From JAMQKA01 sp031569985 (lineage in GTDB: Bacteria; Bacteroidota; Rhodothermia; Balneolales; Balneolaceae), in assembly GCF_031569985.1 (NCBI RefSeq), contig NZ_JAMQKA010000006.1:1-64000 (forward strand): a stretch of DNA of 64,000 nt. Direction: 5' to 3'. The notes under the pieces are model-generated. The model was not told where the DNA came from. It did no database searches and worked only from the letters and a program-made list of their open reading frames with translations. Shown here one piece after another: positions 43,001 through 52,662 of this stretch. A program made the translations under genes and the position numbers. Within the stretch, counting starts at the first letter, position 1; every line of letters starts with the position of its first letter.

Positions 43001-43219
43001 CGCAAAGAAGCCGATTTTGATGTAGTGGATCGAATTATGATCGGATTTGAAGGCTCTGATACCCTTGAGAAAGCGGTAGAATCGATGGACGAATATATCA
43101 AGCGGGAAACACTGGCTGAAAAGATATCAACAGAAGAACTTGAAGTTTTTGACTTTGTGAAAACGTGGGAAATCGGGGAAGAAGATTGCACGATTTCCAT
43201 TAGACGAAACCCTAACTAA
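40049..43219 (+). CDS. ileS: Isoleucyl-tRNA synthetase
   Basis: The enzyme has 1056 residues from the ATG at 40049. I prefer this over the TTG at 40028 because the usual N-terminus M-A-K-Q-F starts there. It is a class I synthetase: the HIGH box is present as G-I-H-H near residue 60, and the KMSKS loop as N-K-M-S-K-S-K-G-N near residue 605. The editing domain lies between them (T-T-P-W-T and the G-T-G-V-V-H-T-A-P-A-F-G-A-D-D segment). It charges tRNA-Ile with isoleucine. It begins an operon with the DksA-like gene (12 nt) and lspA. Confidence 0.97.
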   Translation: MAKQFEEVKQLNFSKLEVETLKWWKENDIFEKSLSTREEGIPFTFYEGPPTANGKPGIHHVMSRTVKDLFCRYKTLKGYKVERKAGWDTHGLPVEIEVEKELGLEGRAQVEEYGISKYNDNCRKSVLKYKDLWDRLTNRMAYWVDLDDPYVTFENDYIESIWWAFKTLFDKGLIYQGYKIQWYSPGSGTVLSSHEVSLGYEEVQDPSIFVKFKLRMSEDTYFLAWTTTPWTIISNMALAVNPKLDYAKIKLSEGDRTEYYVMAKDCIDENIDHDYEIVEEYKGKELIGWTYEPVFDFALEEYDKDDAWRVIEADYVTTEEGTGVVHTAPAFGADDYETCQEAGIPMFNPIDEDGKFTELAPDFEGQWFKDADKEIARAIKDKYLMYKHETYVHNYPFDWRKGTPLISYPVESWFIRTTDVKDKMVKYNKDINWKPPSTGSGRFGTWLENNVDWAISRQRYWGTPLPLWVSDKDPEYVECIGSVEELKKKAGLSDDEEIDLHRPHIDDLTWEGPDGGTMRRVPDLLDVWFDSGAMPFAQWHYPFENKQKFKTNFPADFIAEGVDQTRGWFYTLHALGTMLFDEPAYKNVVSNGLVLDEDGNKMSKSKGNTVEPFEVIQKYGADTVRWYMMSNSSPWENLKFSEEGLQETQRKFFNTLVNTYSFFAMYANIDGFVYSGSPIPSADRLEMDRWVISRLNSVVKKVDEYLDEYEPTKAAREIEDFVEELSNWYVRRNRRRFWKEGKSLDKTAAYQTLFECLLDVAKLISPFAPFLGEWLFQQLNEVTGEDEESVHISFYPTVEETAIDKSLEHRMKIARQISSMVLSLRNKIEINVRQPLQRIILPIDEQEDRQAVESVKGIILDEVNVKEVQFVDDDSGIVRKSAKPNFPVLGKKMGEKMKSITPKVQELSTEEITKFEETGSIELDLGEHGVVRLGSEDLEISRTGLEGWSVETENGLSVALDTELSTELMQEGLAREFVNRIQNMRKEADFDVVDRIMIGFEGSDTLEKAVESMDEYIKRETLAEKISTEELEVFDFVKTWEIGEEDCTISIRRNPN

Positions 43220-43231
43220 GACGAGAGTGAT

Positions 43232-43636
43232 ATGGCTGCAAAAAGTAACAATGATAAGCAGGAACGTATTTCCCCTTATACTGATGAAGAACTGGAATAT
43301 TTCAAAGAAATAATCATTAAAAAACGGGACGAAGCAGAGCAGGAGCTTGAATCTCTGCAGAACTCCCTCCGTGAAAGCATGGAGAACGCCTCCGATGAGT
43401 CGGCTTATTCGTTCCATATGGCTGACGCAGGCACTGATGCCCAGGAGCGCGAAAAAACGTACATGCTCTATAACCGGACTCGTAAATTTATCAGGTACCT
43501 TGATGATGCACTGAAGCGCATCAATAACAAAACATATGGTGTGTGCAAGGTCACCGGCAAGAAGATCTCCAAAGGTCGACTTGAGGCAGTACCCCATACA
43601 CAGCTCAGCATAGAAGCCAAGCTAAAACGCCGATAA
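43232..43636 (+). CDS. TraR/DksA-family protein
   Basis: The 134-residue protein has a long helical N-terminal part and the DksA-type C-terminal domain (G-V-C-K-V-T-G-K-K-I-S-K-G-R-L-E-A-V-P-H). Only one of the four zinc-finger cysteines is kept (C-K-V-T in place of C-x-x-C, none at the C-terminal pair), which to my knowledge is usual for the Bacteroidota relatives next to ileS and lspA. DksA proteins bind the RNA polymerase secondary channel and modulate transcription. It sits 12 nt after ileS and 18 nt before lspA. Confidence 0.85.
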   Translation: MAAKSNNDKQERISPYTDEELEYFKEIIIKKRDEAEQELESLQNSLRESMENASDESAYSFHMADAGTDAQEREKTYMLYNRTRKFIRYLDDALKRINNKTYGVCKVTGKKISKGRLEAVPHTQLSIEAKLKRR

Positions 43637-43654
43637 CCTAAGCCGGACTTTTTC

Positions 43655-44419
43655 TTGAAGAATCAAAAGCTCATTGCACTATCTGTGCCCGCCCTGATCG
43701 TAATTATTATCGATCAGATAACGAAGCATATGGTGCGCACCACTCCATCGCTACAGAACTGGGATATCATTCCCGGGTGGCTATCCTTTCACTACACCCA
43801 AAACCCCGGGATGGCCCTGGGCATGGACTGGGCCAGCACGCCGGTCATAAGTGGTATCGCCATCCTGGCTACGATTGGGATTATCGTATATATCCTGCGC
43901 TCTCTCGATCGTGCCAACATTGGCTACCTACTCTGCATGGGGTTGGTTTTAGGAGGAGCTTTTGGCAATATCATTGACCGTCTTGTTATGGGATACATCG
44001 GGGCTTATGGCGGTATCCTGGAAGGGCATGTCATCGATTTTATTCACTTCACCCTCCGGATTGACGGGTATCCCGTTTTCCCTTATATCTTCAATGTAGC
44101 TGACATATCGATAAGCGTTGCCATCTTTTCCCTGCTCCTATTTCACCAGCGTATTTTGCCGGTTGATGATGAAGAAGGCAAAAATGGAGAACCAGAAAGC
44201 CCCGTCTTGGAGCATGCCAACTCCCCGAACACATCTAACGAACTTTCCCCCGAAAAAAAGGACACTGATCTGAATCCTACCGAATCAACACCGCTGGAGA
44301 AGGAGACTGAATCACAGGTTGAGGATACAGGGGAAACAGGACTCGAGGGAAAAGATAATACAATGGATTCAGGTTCCTCAAAATCTGACAGCCCGGGCAA
44401 GAAAAACATCAGCCTGTAG
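43655..44419 (+). CDS. lspA: Lipoprotein signal peptidase with long acidic C-terminal tail
   Basis: The 254-residue protein is a signal peptidase II with four membrane helices in the first 170 residues. The catalytic aspartates are in G-N-I-I-D-R and F-N-V-A-D-I, and the N-P-G-M-A-L-G segment replaces the common N-x-G-A-A-F box. It removes signal peptides from prolipoproteins. Residues about 175-254 are an extra tail rich in Ser, Glu, Thr and Pro that is not part of the family core. The start is a TTG at 43655. Its last 42 nt overlap the remnant of susD on the other strand, so the tail may have been created or changed when the SusD locus was deleted. Confidence 0.92.
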   Translation: MKNQKLIALSVPALIVIIIDQITKHMVRTTPSLQNWDIIPGWLSFHYTQNPGMALGMDWASTPVISGIAILATIGIIVYILRSLDRANIGYLLCMGLVLGGAFGNIIDRLVMGYIGAYGGILEGHVIDFIHFTLRIDGYPVFPYIFNVADISISVAIFSLLLFHQRILPVDDEEGKNGEPESPVLEHANSPNTSNELSPEKKDTDLNPTESTPLEKETESQVEDTGETGLEGKDNTMDSGSSKSDSPGKKNISL

Positions 44420-45100
44420 CTTACCTACCAGCTTATCTTTTAAATACACCTTGGCCAGCAGTGTCTTTGCTGCACCTACCGTGGCCCGTCCTTGATCATC
44501 GGCATTGTACGAAACGGGAAGTACCTCCTGCGTTCCTTTCAAATCACTTATAATCTGTGCATATACGCTGTCGACCGGGGACCGGGGCTTCCTTATATCC
44601 TCAAAATTCTCGGTTTCCTGTGTGATTATGGGAATCTTGCCGTACATGCGGACCAAGTTAAAATAAGCCAACACCCGCAAGAATTTTGCTTCGCCCACAA
44701 TGCTGGCTCGCAATTCGGGATCCATATCGGTGCCCGGCATATTCGTTGTCACTGCATTCACCCGGTTAATAATCTGAAAAGAGATTTTCCACCAGCCAGA
44801 AGTTATAGTATTCAGCTCGGTAACGGAATAGTCGTTAATAGCCACCCGTTCGGCATTGGCGCCATATGGACGAGCTTCGTCAGAAGCGTTATCCAGGATG
44901 TACATCACCCCGTTCAGGTTATAGAGACTGGGTGTACCAAGCCGTTCATACACACTGTAGATAGCAGCTCTTGCATCCTGCTCACTTTCATAAAAATTTT
45001 GTGGCGAAAGCGAATCTTCCGGCTCATTATTTAGAAAATGATCCATACAACCGGTCATACTTAGCATCAATAGCAAAAGGACGGGGATAAGGCGTTTCAT
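44378..45100 (-). pseudogene. susD: Truncated SusD/RagB-family lipoprotein
   Basis: From the ATG at 45100 the frame codes for a lipoprotein signal (S-M-T-G-C) and the N-terminal part of a SusD-like starch/glycan-binding protein: A-R-A-A-I-Y-S-V-Y-E-R, W-W-K-I-S-F-Q-I-I-N-R-V-N, G-E-A-K-F-L-R-V-L-A-Y-F-N-L-V and A-K-T-L-L-A-K-V-Y-L. Complete proteins have about 500-550 residues; this one has 240. Similarity stops close to 44430, and the last codons run over the end of lspA. The C-terminal half is missing, apparently by a deletion that joined this locus to lspA. It follows the SusC gene by 40 nt, the normal order. Confidence 0.85.
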
Positions 45101-45140
45101 ATCTGTAGTCTTTGTCTTTTTTATAAAGTTCATCTCTTGG

Positions 45141-48100
45141 TTAGAATCCCAGCTCAATACCCATTAAATATGTCTTGGCCTTGGGATAGGTACCATAATC
45201 CGCTCCCAGGTTGCCAAGATTGTTATAGGTACTCACCTCGGGATCGTATCCACTGTAATTGGTTAGCGTGTACAGGTTCTGTGCACTGACGTAGAGCCGT
45301 ACGGAACGAGCTCCAAAACGATTGATCCAATCAACCGGGAAAGAATAACCGAGAGTTATATTCTTGAGCCGAACGTAGGACCCATCTTCAATAAGGCGAC
45401 TTGATATGGCACGCATGGCGGTTTGAGAGGCACTGCTCCTGCTCCTTGCCGCCCGTGGAATGTCGGTATTTCGATTTTCAGGCGTCCACCGGTTCAGCAG
45501 ATCTGAAGTCTGGTTCAGGTAACCACGACCCGTTTCAAGCCGCAGGGTATTCATGTTCAGGATTTCATTGCCATATAATCCCTGAATAAAGAAGCTCAGA
45601 TCGAATCCCCTGTAAACGAAATTATTGGTAAAACCGAAGGTAAAGTCCGGGAAGCCGTTGCCTACAATCGTACGGTCATTGCCGTCAATGGTGCCATCGG
45701 GCTGTCCCTCCGGGCCACTGATATCGAGAAGGTAGGGATCGCCCGGCTGAGCGGACGAACTGGCTGCCGGGTTATTGTTGATCTCCTGCTGGTCGCTATA
45801 AACACCTCCATATTTGTATCCATAAAAGGCACCTAGTGATTTTCCCTCCTGGATAATGCGAAAACTCTGTCCGCTGGCATAGGAAATAGGCGTCCCAACC
45901 AAGAGCGGCTCTCCGTCAGAAAGCTTCAAAACTTCGTTCCTATTCATAGCAAAATTCACTGAACTGGTCCAGGAGAAGTTGCTGTTCGTGATATTTTGTG
46001 TATCAAGGGTAAGCTCGATCCCCCGGTTTTCGGTACTTCCGATGTTGTCGAGATATTGCGTATAGCCGGTATAACGTGGAACCCGCCTTATCAACAGCAG
46101 ATCCGTCGTCTTCTTGTAATAAATGTCGGTTGTCAGACTTATCCGGTTATTAAACAGGCCTAGATCGAGCCCGGCATTATACTGGGTGGTTTTTTCCCAG
46201 CGCAGGTCTTCATTACCGAGGCTGGCCGGATTTATGCCCACCGCCACCCGATCGCCAAATGTAACTTGAGAATTGCCAAGCTGGGTCAGTGCTGCATAGT
46301 TTCCGATCGCCTGGTTGCCGGTGACTCCATAGCTCAGGCGCAACTTGATGTTGCTGAATACATTTTGATCCTCCATAAACGGCTCATTCGTCACGCGCCA
46401 AGCCAGTGCCCCCGAAGGGAAAAAACCATATTTGTTACCCTCTCCAAATCGGGAGGACCCGTCAATGCGGCCCGTAAGTGTTACAAGATAACGCTCGTCA
46501 AAGCCGTAATGGACGCGCCCAATATAGGAGACCAGGGACGACTCACTGGCACCTGTGGCAGGATTGCTGGGGACTTCACCCGCATTCAGGTTGTGGTATT
46601 CGAAGGCATCTGTAACGAAACCCGCCGATGCTCCCCGAAGGTTTTCACTCGTTGCTCGTTCCAGGGTAAACCCGCCCAACAGATCAAGTTTATGCAATCC
46701 CAAAAATTCATTTTCATAGGAAATGGTATTCTCGTTAACCCAGCGAAAGCTTTTTGAGGTGGACACGGAACCATACCCGCCCGTCTGGCGACCCTGCAAC
46801 GTGTTTTCGGGGGCATAAAAGTCATTCTTATCGTAGCTTAAATTTCCACCTATGCTGACGCGTGCTTCCAACCCTTTGGTAATCATGTAGGTGGCATATA
46901 CATTGCCCACGCCCTTGAACCGGTCGCTGTTGTTGGTTTTCTCGGTAGCCGAGGCCACCGATTGTCGCGCTGGACCGGCACTTCGGCTGTTTGATAGACG
47001 TAATTCCCGTTTTGATCCTTCACCGGAACTACCGATGGAATCTGCAGTGCCCCGTTAACGATTCCGGAAAGGCCGCGTCCGCCGGTTTCAATGAGATTGT
47101 AATAGGCCTGGCTCACCACCAGGTTATTGCCAATTGAAAAGTTATTGCTGACCTGCTTGTCGAAATTAATGCGAAAGCTGCCGCGCTTGTAGTCAGAGCC
47201 GATCAAAATGCCCTTTTCATTCAGAAAATTTGCGGATATAGCATACCGGGTACCCTCGTTACCTCCAGAAACCGAGAGCTGATAATCCTGGCGCGGGGCC
47301 CTGCGAAAAACTTCTTCCTGCCAATCGGTGTTGGCATATTCGCTTGCTGTCTGCGTGAATACGAGATTGCCACCACTGTTTGTACTGGCTTCATTTGCAA
47401 GAGACATAAACTCCTGCCTATTCAACAGATCCAGCTTTTTCCGAACCTGGTTAATCCCATATTTAGCTTCAAAACTGACCTGTGTATTACCGCCGCCTTG
47501 TTTAGTAGTGATTAAAACGACACCATTAGCGCCCCGGGCCCCGTAGATTGCAGTCGCTGAGGCATCTTTAAGCACTTCAATTGAGGCGATATCCTGCGGA
47601 TTAATCAGGGAGAGCGGATTTTGGGAAGGAGAGGATCCTCCACCTATCGGCATGCCGTCAATTACGTACAGCGGATTATTCCCGCCCCGGATCGAGTTGG
47701 TCCCCCTGATTCTGACTGTTGAGCCACCGCCGGGCGCACCTGAGTTCTTTGTAACGTGCACACCGGCCACTCTTCCCTGCAAGGCTTGGTCGGCCGAGGT
47801 AATGTTCTGATCCTGGATTTCATTGGCTGTGACAGATGAAATGGAACCCGTAAGATCTTGCTTTCGCTGGGTCCCGTAGCCAACCACTACCACGTCCTCC
47901 ATCTCTTCAACCTCGCGTTTCAGTCTCACATTGATCGTCTTTTTTCCATCAATTGCGACCTCCTGAGTTTTGTATCCTAGAAAAGAAAAGCTGAGCGTGC
48001 TCTTATTGGCTGGAACTTCAATTGTGTACCGGCCTTTTTCGTCAGTGGTCGTTCCCTCTTTTGTCCCTTTGATAAGAACGGATACTCCCGGCAGGGGTTT

Positions 48101-48295
48101 CTCATCTTCCTGGGAAGTAACAGTACCGGTGACCGTTATGGTATCGGCATTGGCATTTTGCAAGTCCTGTTGAAAAGATGTTTTTCCAAGAGCTTGAGAT
48201 ACTCCGAATACTGTTAGAATAGTGACCGTAAGGCAAGAAACAACGTTAAAAAATATATAGTAATAGCTGTCCGAATAGTTCTTTGATGAAAACAC
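45141..48295 (-). pseudogene. susC: SusC/RagA TonB-dependent receptor, frameshifted
   Basis: Together the two frames give a receptor of about 1050 residues, the full length of the family. The first frame (48295 to 46883) has an export segment, a carboxypeptidase-like domain (L-P-G-V-S-V-L-I-K-G-T), the TonB-side V-V-V-V-G-Y-G-T-Q motif and the plug with V-R-I-R-G. The barrel continues in another frame (46958 to 45141). The switch needs one extra base near 46957-46968: with it, the joined reading is D-N-P-V-A-S-A-T-E, which is standard for SusC proteins at this place. A single-base deletion, or a sequencing error, therefore breaks the gene. With a truncated SusD next to it, real decay is likely. 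Confidence 0.9.
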
Positions 48296-48689
48296 AATGA
48301 ATCCTTTTGTAGATGCATACAGATTTTTTTGTGTTTATCTATAGTAATACCGGAAGAACTTGTTCCGACAAGCTTAGGTGGGATCAAGGAAAAGGAGGAA
48401 AGGATTTACCGAAATTCTCACAAATATTTATGACATGTTATTGCGTAAGATGCTGTTAACATTGAGGTTGACTCTTAAAACGTTTAGCGGTTAAAATTCT
48501 GTTTCCGTCCAAGTGCTCCACCCGGGCGCTGTTTTTGCGACCGGGTGGATTCAATTAACTCTTCATTAGAACTAAGGGCTTTGGGTAACCGGTAAACGGG
48601 TCAACGTATATATTATCCTACTTTGAAATCAACACAATGCAAGTTGCTTCAAATTAATGCATCCAGACTAGGATAAATAGTGCTTGCCC
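48296..48689. other. Spacer upstream of susC, no gene
   Basis: No gene is seen. A hairpin with 9-bp arms (tccacccgg at 48517-48525 and ccgggtgga at 48541-48549) has a T-rich loop. It is not followed by a T-tract and its role is unclear. The rest should hold the susC promoter. Confidence 0.5.
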
Positions 48690-49958
48690 CTAATCATCTG
48701 AGACAATGCTATTCAAAAATTCCGGGCTATGGGGATCTACATCCTCCAGCTTGAGATCATGCCCCATTTTGTCGCGTTTTGTCTTGAGATAGCGGACATT
48801 TTCAGGATAGGCGCCCACTTCGATAGGTACGCGTTCCACCATTTCGAGCCCAAAGCTCTTTAATCCCACGCGTTTTACCGGATTATTGGTCATCAATCGT
48901 AGCTTAGATACATTCAGCAATCGCAAAATTTGAGCGCCAACGCCATAGTCGCGGTGATCCGGTTCAAAACCGAGTGCTTCGTTGGCTTCCACCGTATCCA
49001 TGCCCTGCTCCTGCAGCTTATAGGCCTTCAGCTTGTTGACGAGTCCGATGCCGCGACCTTCCTGGTTCATGTATAACACCACGCCCTTGCCCTCTTTTTC
49101 CACAGTGAGTAACGCTTGGTGGAGCTGCTCGCCGCAATCGCACCGCTTGGAACCAAAAATATCACCTGTCATGCACGAAGAATGCACTCGTACCAGCACG
49201 GGATCGCCCTCGTCCCATTCGCCCTTTGCCAAGGCCAGGTGATGGTCTCCGGTCAATCGCTCCTGGAATGCATGCAGGGTGAAGTCGCCATAAATAGTCG
49301 GGAGATTGACCTCCACAATTTTTCTTACAAGCGACTCATTCTTCATCCGGTAGGCGATGAGATCCTTGATGGAGATCAACTTCATGTCGAACTCCTTCGC
49401 AATCTCCACAAGGTCGGGAAGGCGCGCCATTTCGCCGTTATCCTTCATAATCTCGCAGATCACACCGGCCGGTTTTAACCCCGCAAGCCGGGCCAGGTCG
49501 ACTGAGGCTTCCGTATGCCCCGCACGACGCAGCACGCCGCCTTCGGTACTTATGAGAGGGAAAATGTGCCCTGGTCGACGAAACTCTTCCGGCTTGGCAT
49601 TATCCTTGATCAACTCAATTATGGTATTTGCACGGTCAGAAGCCGAGATGCCGGTGCTGTTGGTTTCTTTATGATCCACCGAAACCGTAAACGCCGCCTC
49701 GTCCGGGTCTGCACCTTCGGTCACCATGTAATCGAGGTCCATCTCGTAGGCTTTCTGTCGGGTAATCGGCACACAAATAAGCCCACGGCCATATTTAGCC
49801 ATTAGGTTGATCGCTTCCGGGGTAACTTTCTCGGCCGCCATGAGGAAATCACCTTCATTTTCGCGATCCTCATCATCGGCCACAATGACCATTCGGCCCT
49901 GTTTTATGTCTTCGACAGCAGATTCGATGCTATCGAAGGAGACGGTTTCGGACGTCAT
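48690..49958 (-). CDS. ribBA: Bifunctional riboflavin biosynthesis protein RibBA
   Basis: The 422-residue enzyme joins 3,4-dihydroxy-2-butanone-4-phosphate synthase (RibB, about 1-205) to GTP cyclohydrolase II (RibA, about 210-400). RibB shows D-D-E-D-R-E-N-E-G-D-F and the H-T-E-A-S-V-D segment. RibA shows the zinc cysteines in S-S-C-M-T-G-D-x-F-G-S-x-R-C-D-C and the G-R-G-I-G-L motif. The two activities feed the two branches of riboflavin synthesis. The ATG lies 3 nt after the yajC stop. No FMN riboswitch is visible upstream, which fits its place as second gene of the operon. Confidence 0.96.
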   Translation of the reverse strand: MTSETVSFDSIESAVEDIKQGRMVIVADDEDRENEGDFLMAAEKVTPEAINLMAKYGRGLICVPITRQKAYEMDLDYMVTEGADPDEAAFTVSVDHKETNSTGISASDRANTIIELIKDNAKPEEFRRPGHIFPLISTEGGVLRRAGHTEASVDLARLAGLKPAGVICEIMKDNGEMARLPDLVEIAKEFDMKLISIKDLIAYRMKNESLVRKIVEVNLPTIYGDFTLHAFQERLTGDHHLALAKGEWDEGDPVLVRVHSSCMTGDIFGSKRCDCGEQLHQALLTVEKEGKGVVLYMNQEGRGIGLVNKLKAYKLQEQGMDTVEANEALGFEPDHRDYGVGAQILRLLNVSKLRLMTNNPVKRVGLKSFGLEMVERVPIEVGAYPENVRYLKTKRDKMGHDLKLEDVDPHSPEFLNSIVSDD

Positions 49959-49961
49959 AAC

Positions 49962-50273
49962 TTAATCGTTCTTATTGGGATTTACATCAGTGATGGAATT
50001 CTTGGTGAATCGCACTTTCACATCAGTATCCACCTCTGCGAGTACTGAATCATCCTCAACACTTGTCACCTTGGCTATAATTCCGCCGGAAGTTACAATT
50101 TTGTCCCCTTTTTCAAGATTCGAGACTTTTTCCTGGATCTCTTTCTGTTTTTGCTGCTGGGGACGTATAATGAAAAAATAAAAGACTGCAAAAATGAGAC
50201 CAATAAATACGAGGTTCATCCAACCGGCATCGGCAGAAGACCCCGTCCACAAGAATAATAATAACGAATGCAT
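49962..50273 (-). CDS. yajC: Preprotein translocase accessory protein YajC
   Basis: The 103-residue protein has one membrane helix (about 20-40) followed by the family motif F-I-I-R-P-Q-Q-Q-K-Q-K and the K-G-D-K-I-V-T-S-G-G-I turn. YajC associates with SecDF and supports Sec-dependent export. It is 3 nt upstream of ribBA. Confidence 0.95.
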   Translation of the reverse strand: MHSLLLFLWTGSSADAGWMNLVFIGLIFAVFYFFIIRPQQQKQKEIQEKVSNLEKGDKIVTSGGIIAKVTSVEDDSVLAEVDTDVKVRFTKNSITDVNPNKND

Positions 50274-50541
50274 ATAAAATGATTTAGATTAAAACTGTGC
50301 ATTACTAAAGGCTCATAAGATACCATTTTTGTAAGGATGGGACAATTATGGAGACAACTCTTTATTCTGTTGTCTACTTTATCGGTTTCTATAGAACGCA
50401 GATGAAACGGATCCAGCAGATAACCACCGATTAAAATTAAAATAAACAACACCACTATCTATCGCCCTTATTCGCTTTATCCACGGTCACATCTCGTGGC
50501 TGGCCTCTGGTCTGCAACAGTTCCCACAACCTCTGGTTGCA

Positions 50542-52662
50542 CTAGTAAAAACTCTTGCCTTCCGATGCGTAGCTTTTCAAAATTTCTGCCGGTTGAAAGC
50601 GAATGCCCAGCTCGTTTTGATATTTCTTCATACGGCTAACAATATCAGCGACCCCTTGCTGGTCCACATAGCGAAACGGACCGCCCAGGAAAGGGGGATA
50701 GCCGAGGCCCAGAATAGCACCCAGGTCTCCATCCGCGGGATCTTCCAGGATTTCTTCCTGAAGGCACCACGCCGCCTCATTCACCATCGTCAAAACCATA
50801 CGCTGCTGGATCGTTTCGTCATTCATTTTTTTACGGGACGCACCGCCGAAATAAGAATAGATAGCCTCATTGGGCTCTTTTTTCTTCTTTTTGCCATCCG
50901 ACTCCTCGTATTTATAAAATCCTTTCTTGTTCTTGCGTCCCTTGTAACCAGCCTCCAGCAGTTCTTTCGGCTTGTTGCTTGGTTCCACCCCTCGATCGGC
51001 AAACAGCTCATTCAATACATCGGTGATGTGAGCCGCCACGTCGATGCCCACTTCATCAAATAAGGCAGCAGGACCCACCGGGAAACCGAACTGTTTCATG
51101 GCGGAGTCCAGCTGCTCGATGGAGACGCCTTCTTCAAGCAGGGCCAACGCCTCGTTCATGTATGGTGCCAAAATCCGCGTTGTATAAAATCCCGGACCAT
51201 CATTGACAACAATTACGTGTTTTCCCTGCCTGACTCCAATCTCTCGCGCCGTGGCGGTAACCCAGTCGGAGGTTTGTTCGGTTTTAATAATTTCGACCAG
51301 TGGCATCTTCTGTACCGGCGAAAAGTAGTGCATACCCACGACCTGTTCCGGTCGGAATGAGGCTTCAGCAATCTGTGTGATCGGCAGTGAGGAGGTATTG
51401 GAAGCAAAAATACAGTGATCGGGTGTGACTTCCTCGACCTGTTTAACCATTTTCTGCTTGAGATCAAGTTCCTCAAATACCGCTTCAATGACCATATCCA
51501 CATTCTCGAAACCATCGTAGCTGCCCGTCGGGGTAACGAGGCTGGAGGTCCGATCCCGTTCAAATTCAGAGATGATACGCTTGTCCACTTTGTCCTGCAT
51601 ATTGTCCCAGATCGTCTTTTTGCCCTTGGCCGCCTGCTCAACGGTTTGATCTTTGAGCAAGACATGCAGCCCATTATTGACGCTTACATCAGCAATGCCC
51701 GCTCCCATTAGTCCGGCACCCAGAACTCCGACTTTTGAGATATCACGTGCTTTTTTTTGCTGCGGGTTTTTCTTTGCCGACTGCATCCCGAAAAAAAGGT
51801 TCACCAGGTTTTTGGATTCGAGAGTGGCGGCAAGTTCTCCAAACGCTTTTGACTCCCGTTCCAGACCCACTTCCAATCCATTGGAATAGCCTTCTTCCAC
51901 ACACTCAAGAATTGCAGGCGGGGCGGGATAATTGCCCTTGGTATTCGAAAGAGCTCTTTTCCGGGCCTGCGAGAAAATAATCTTTCGGCCCGGGGGATTG
52001 CTTTCAAGCAGCTTTTCCAAGATGCTACGTTTATCCTTACGGCTAAAGGAGCCATTGTTGATTTTTGCAATTGCTTTTTTTGCTGCGGTCAGGATCGCGT
52101 CCCTGTGAGTCAACTCATCCACAAGACCCATTTTGGAGGCTTGGCGCGGGTAGATATTCTTGCCAGTGAGCAGGTAGGTCAGCGACTTTTGCAGGCCGAT
52201 GAGGCGGGGGAGCCGCTGTGTTCCTCCAGCCCCCGGGCACAATCCCAGCTTTACCTCCGGCTGGGCCATCACAGTATCCGAATGATTGGACGCCACGCGG
52301 TAATGGCACGCCATCGTCAGCTCCAACCCGCCCCCCATGCAGGATCCATGAATAGCCGCCACAACCGGCTTCTCGAAGTTTTCCAGCCGAAGAAGTAATT
52401 TGTTGCCCGTGCGACTGAGCTCCTCAATCTCATCGGGAGCCTGCTTATTCTTTAGCATCTCTACATCCGCACCGGCAATAAAGTTCCCCTCTTTGCCACT
52501 GACCAAGACCGCTCCTTTCAAATCCTTCTGATTCTCAAACTTATCCAGCAAAGCGGTAAACTCTTCAATCAGCTGCTCATTGAGTTTGTTTACTTTTTCT
52601 CCATCCTGGTCAAGCGTAACCACCGCAATGCCGTCCTCGTATTCAACTGATAGATAGCTCAT
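50542..52662 (-). CDS. fadJ: Fatty-acid oxidation multifunctional enzyme (enoyl-CoA hydratase / 3-hydroxyacyl-CoA dehydrogenase)
   Basis: The 706-residue protein has an N-terminal crotonase domain (about 1-200) with A-G-A-D-V near residue 65 and H-G-S-C-M-G-G-G-L-E forming the oxyanion hole. The dehydrogenase NAD-binding domain (about 310-490) begins with V-G-V-L-G-A-G-L-M-G-A-G-I and includes M-H-Y-F-S-P-V; two C-terminal hydroxyacyl-CoA dehydrogenase domains follow (F-P-V-G-P and a second repeat). It catalyses steps two and three of beta-oxidation. The thiolase gene lies 350 bp upstream on the same strand and performs the last step. The distinction between FadB and FadJ cannot be settled from sequence alone. 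Confidence 0.93.
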   Translation of the reverse strand: MSYLSVEYEDGIAVVTLDQDGEKVNKLNEQLIEEFTALLDKFENQKDLKGAVLVSGKEGNFIAGADVEMLKNKQAPDEIEELSRTGNKLLLRLENFEKPVVAAIHGSCMGGGLELTMACHYRVASNHSDTVMAQPEVKLGLCPGAGGTQRLPRLIGLQKSLTYLLTGKNIYPRQASKMGLVDELTHRDAILTAAKKAIAKINNGSFSRKDKRSILEKLLESNPPGRKIIFSQARKRALSNTKGNYPAPPAILECVEEGYSNGLEVGLERESKAFGELAATLESKNLVNLFFGMQSAKKNPQQKKARDISKVGVLGAGLMGAGIADVSVNNGLHVLLKDQTVEQAAKGKKTIWDNMQDKVDKRIISEFERDRTSSLVTPTGSYDGFENVDMVIEAVFEELDLKQKMVKQVEEVTPDHCIFASNTSSLPITQIAEASFRPEQVVGMHYFSPVQKMPLVEIIKTEQTSDWVTATAREIGVRQGKHVIVVNDGPGFYTTRILAPYMNEALALLEEGVSIEQLDSAMKQFGFPVGPAALFDEVGIDVAAHITDVLNELFADRGVEPSNKPKELLEAGYKGRKNKKGFYKYEESDGKKKKKEPNEAIYSYFGGASRKKMNDETIQQRMVLTMVNEAAWCLQEEILEDPADGDLGAILGLGYPPFLGGPFRYVDQQGVADIVSRMKKYQNELGIRFQPAEILKSYASEGKSFY

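Noticed and set aside
43232..43636. Damaged zinc finger as a sign of pseudogenisation
   Set aside because: The rest of the domain is well kept and the same loss is, from memory, usual for relatives at this locus, so the gene is probably functional.
49959..50541. FMN riboswitch for ribBA
   Set aside because: No RFN-type conserved blocks upstream of yajC-ribBA.
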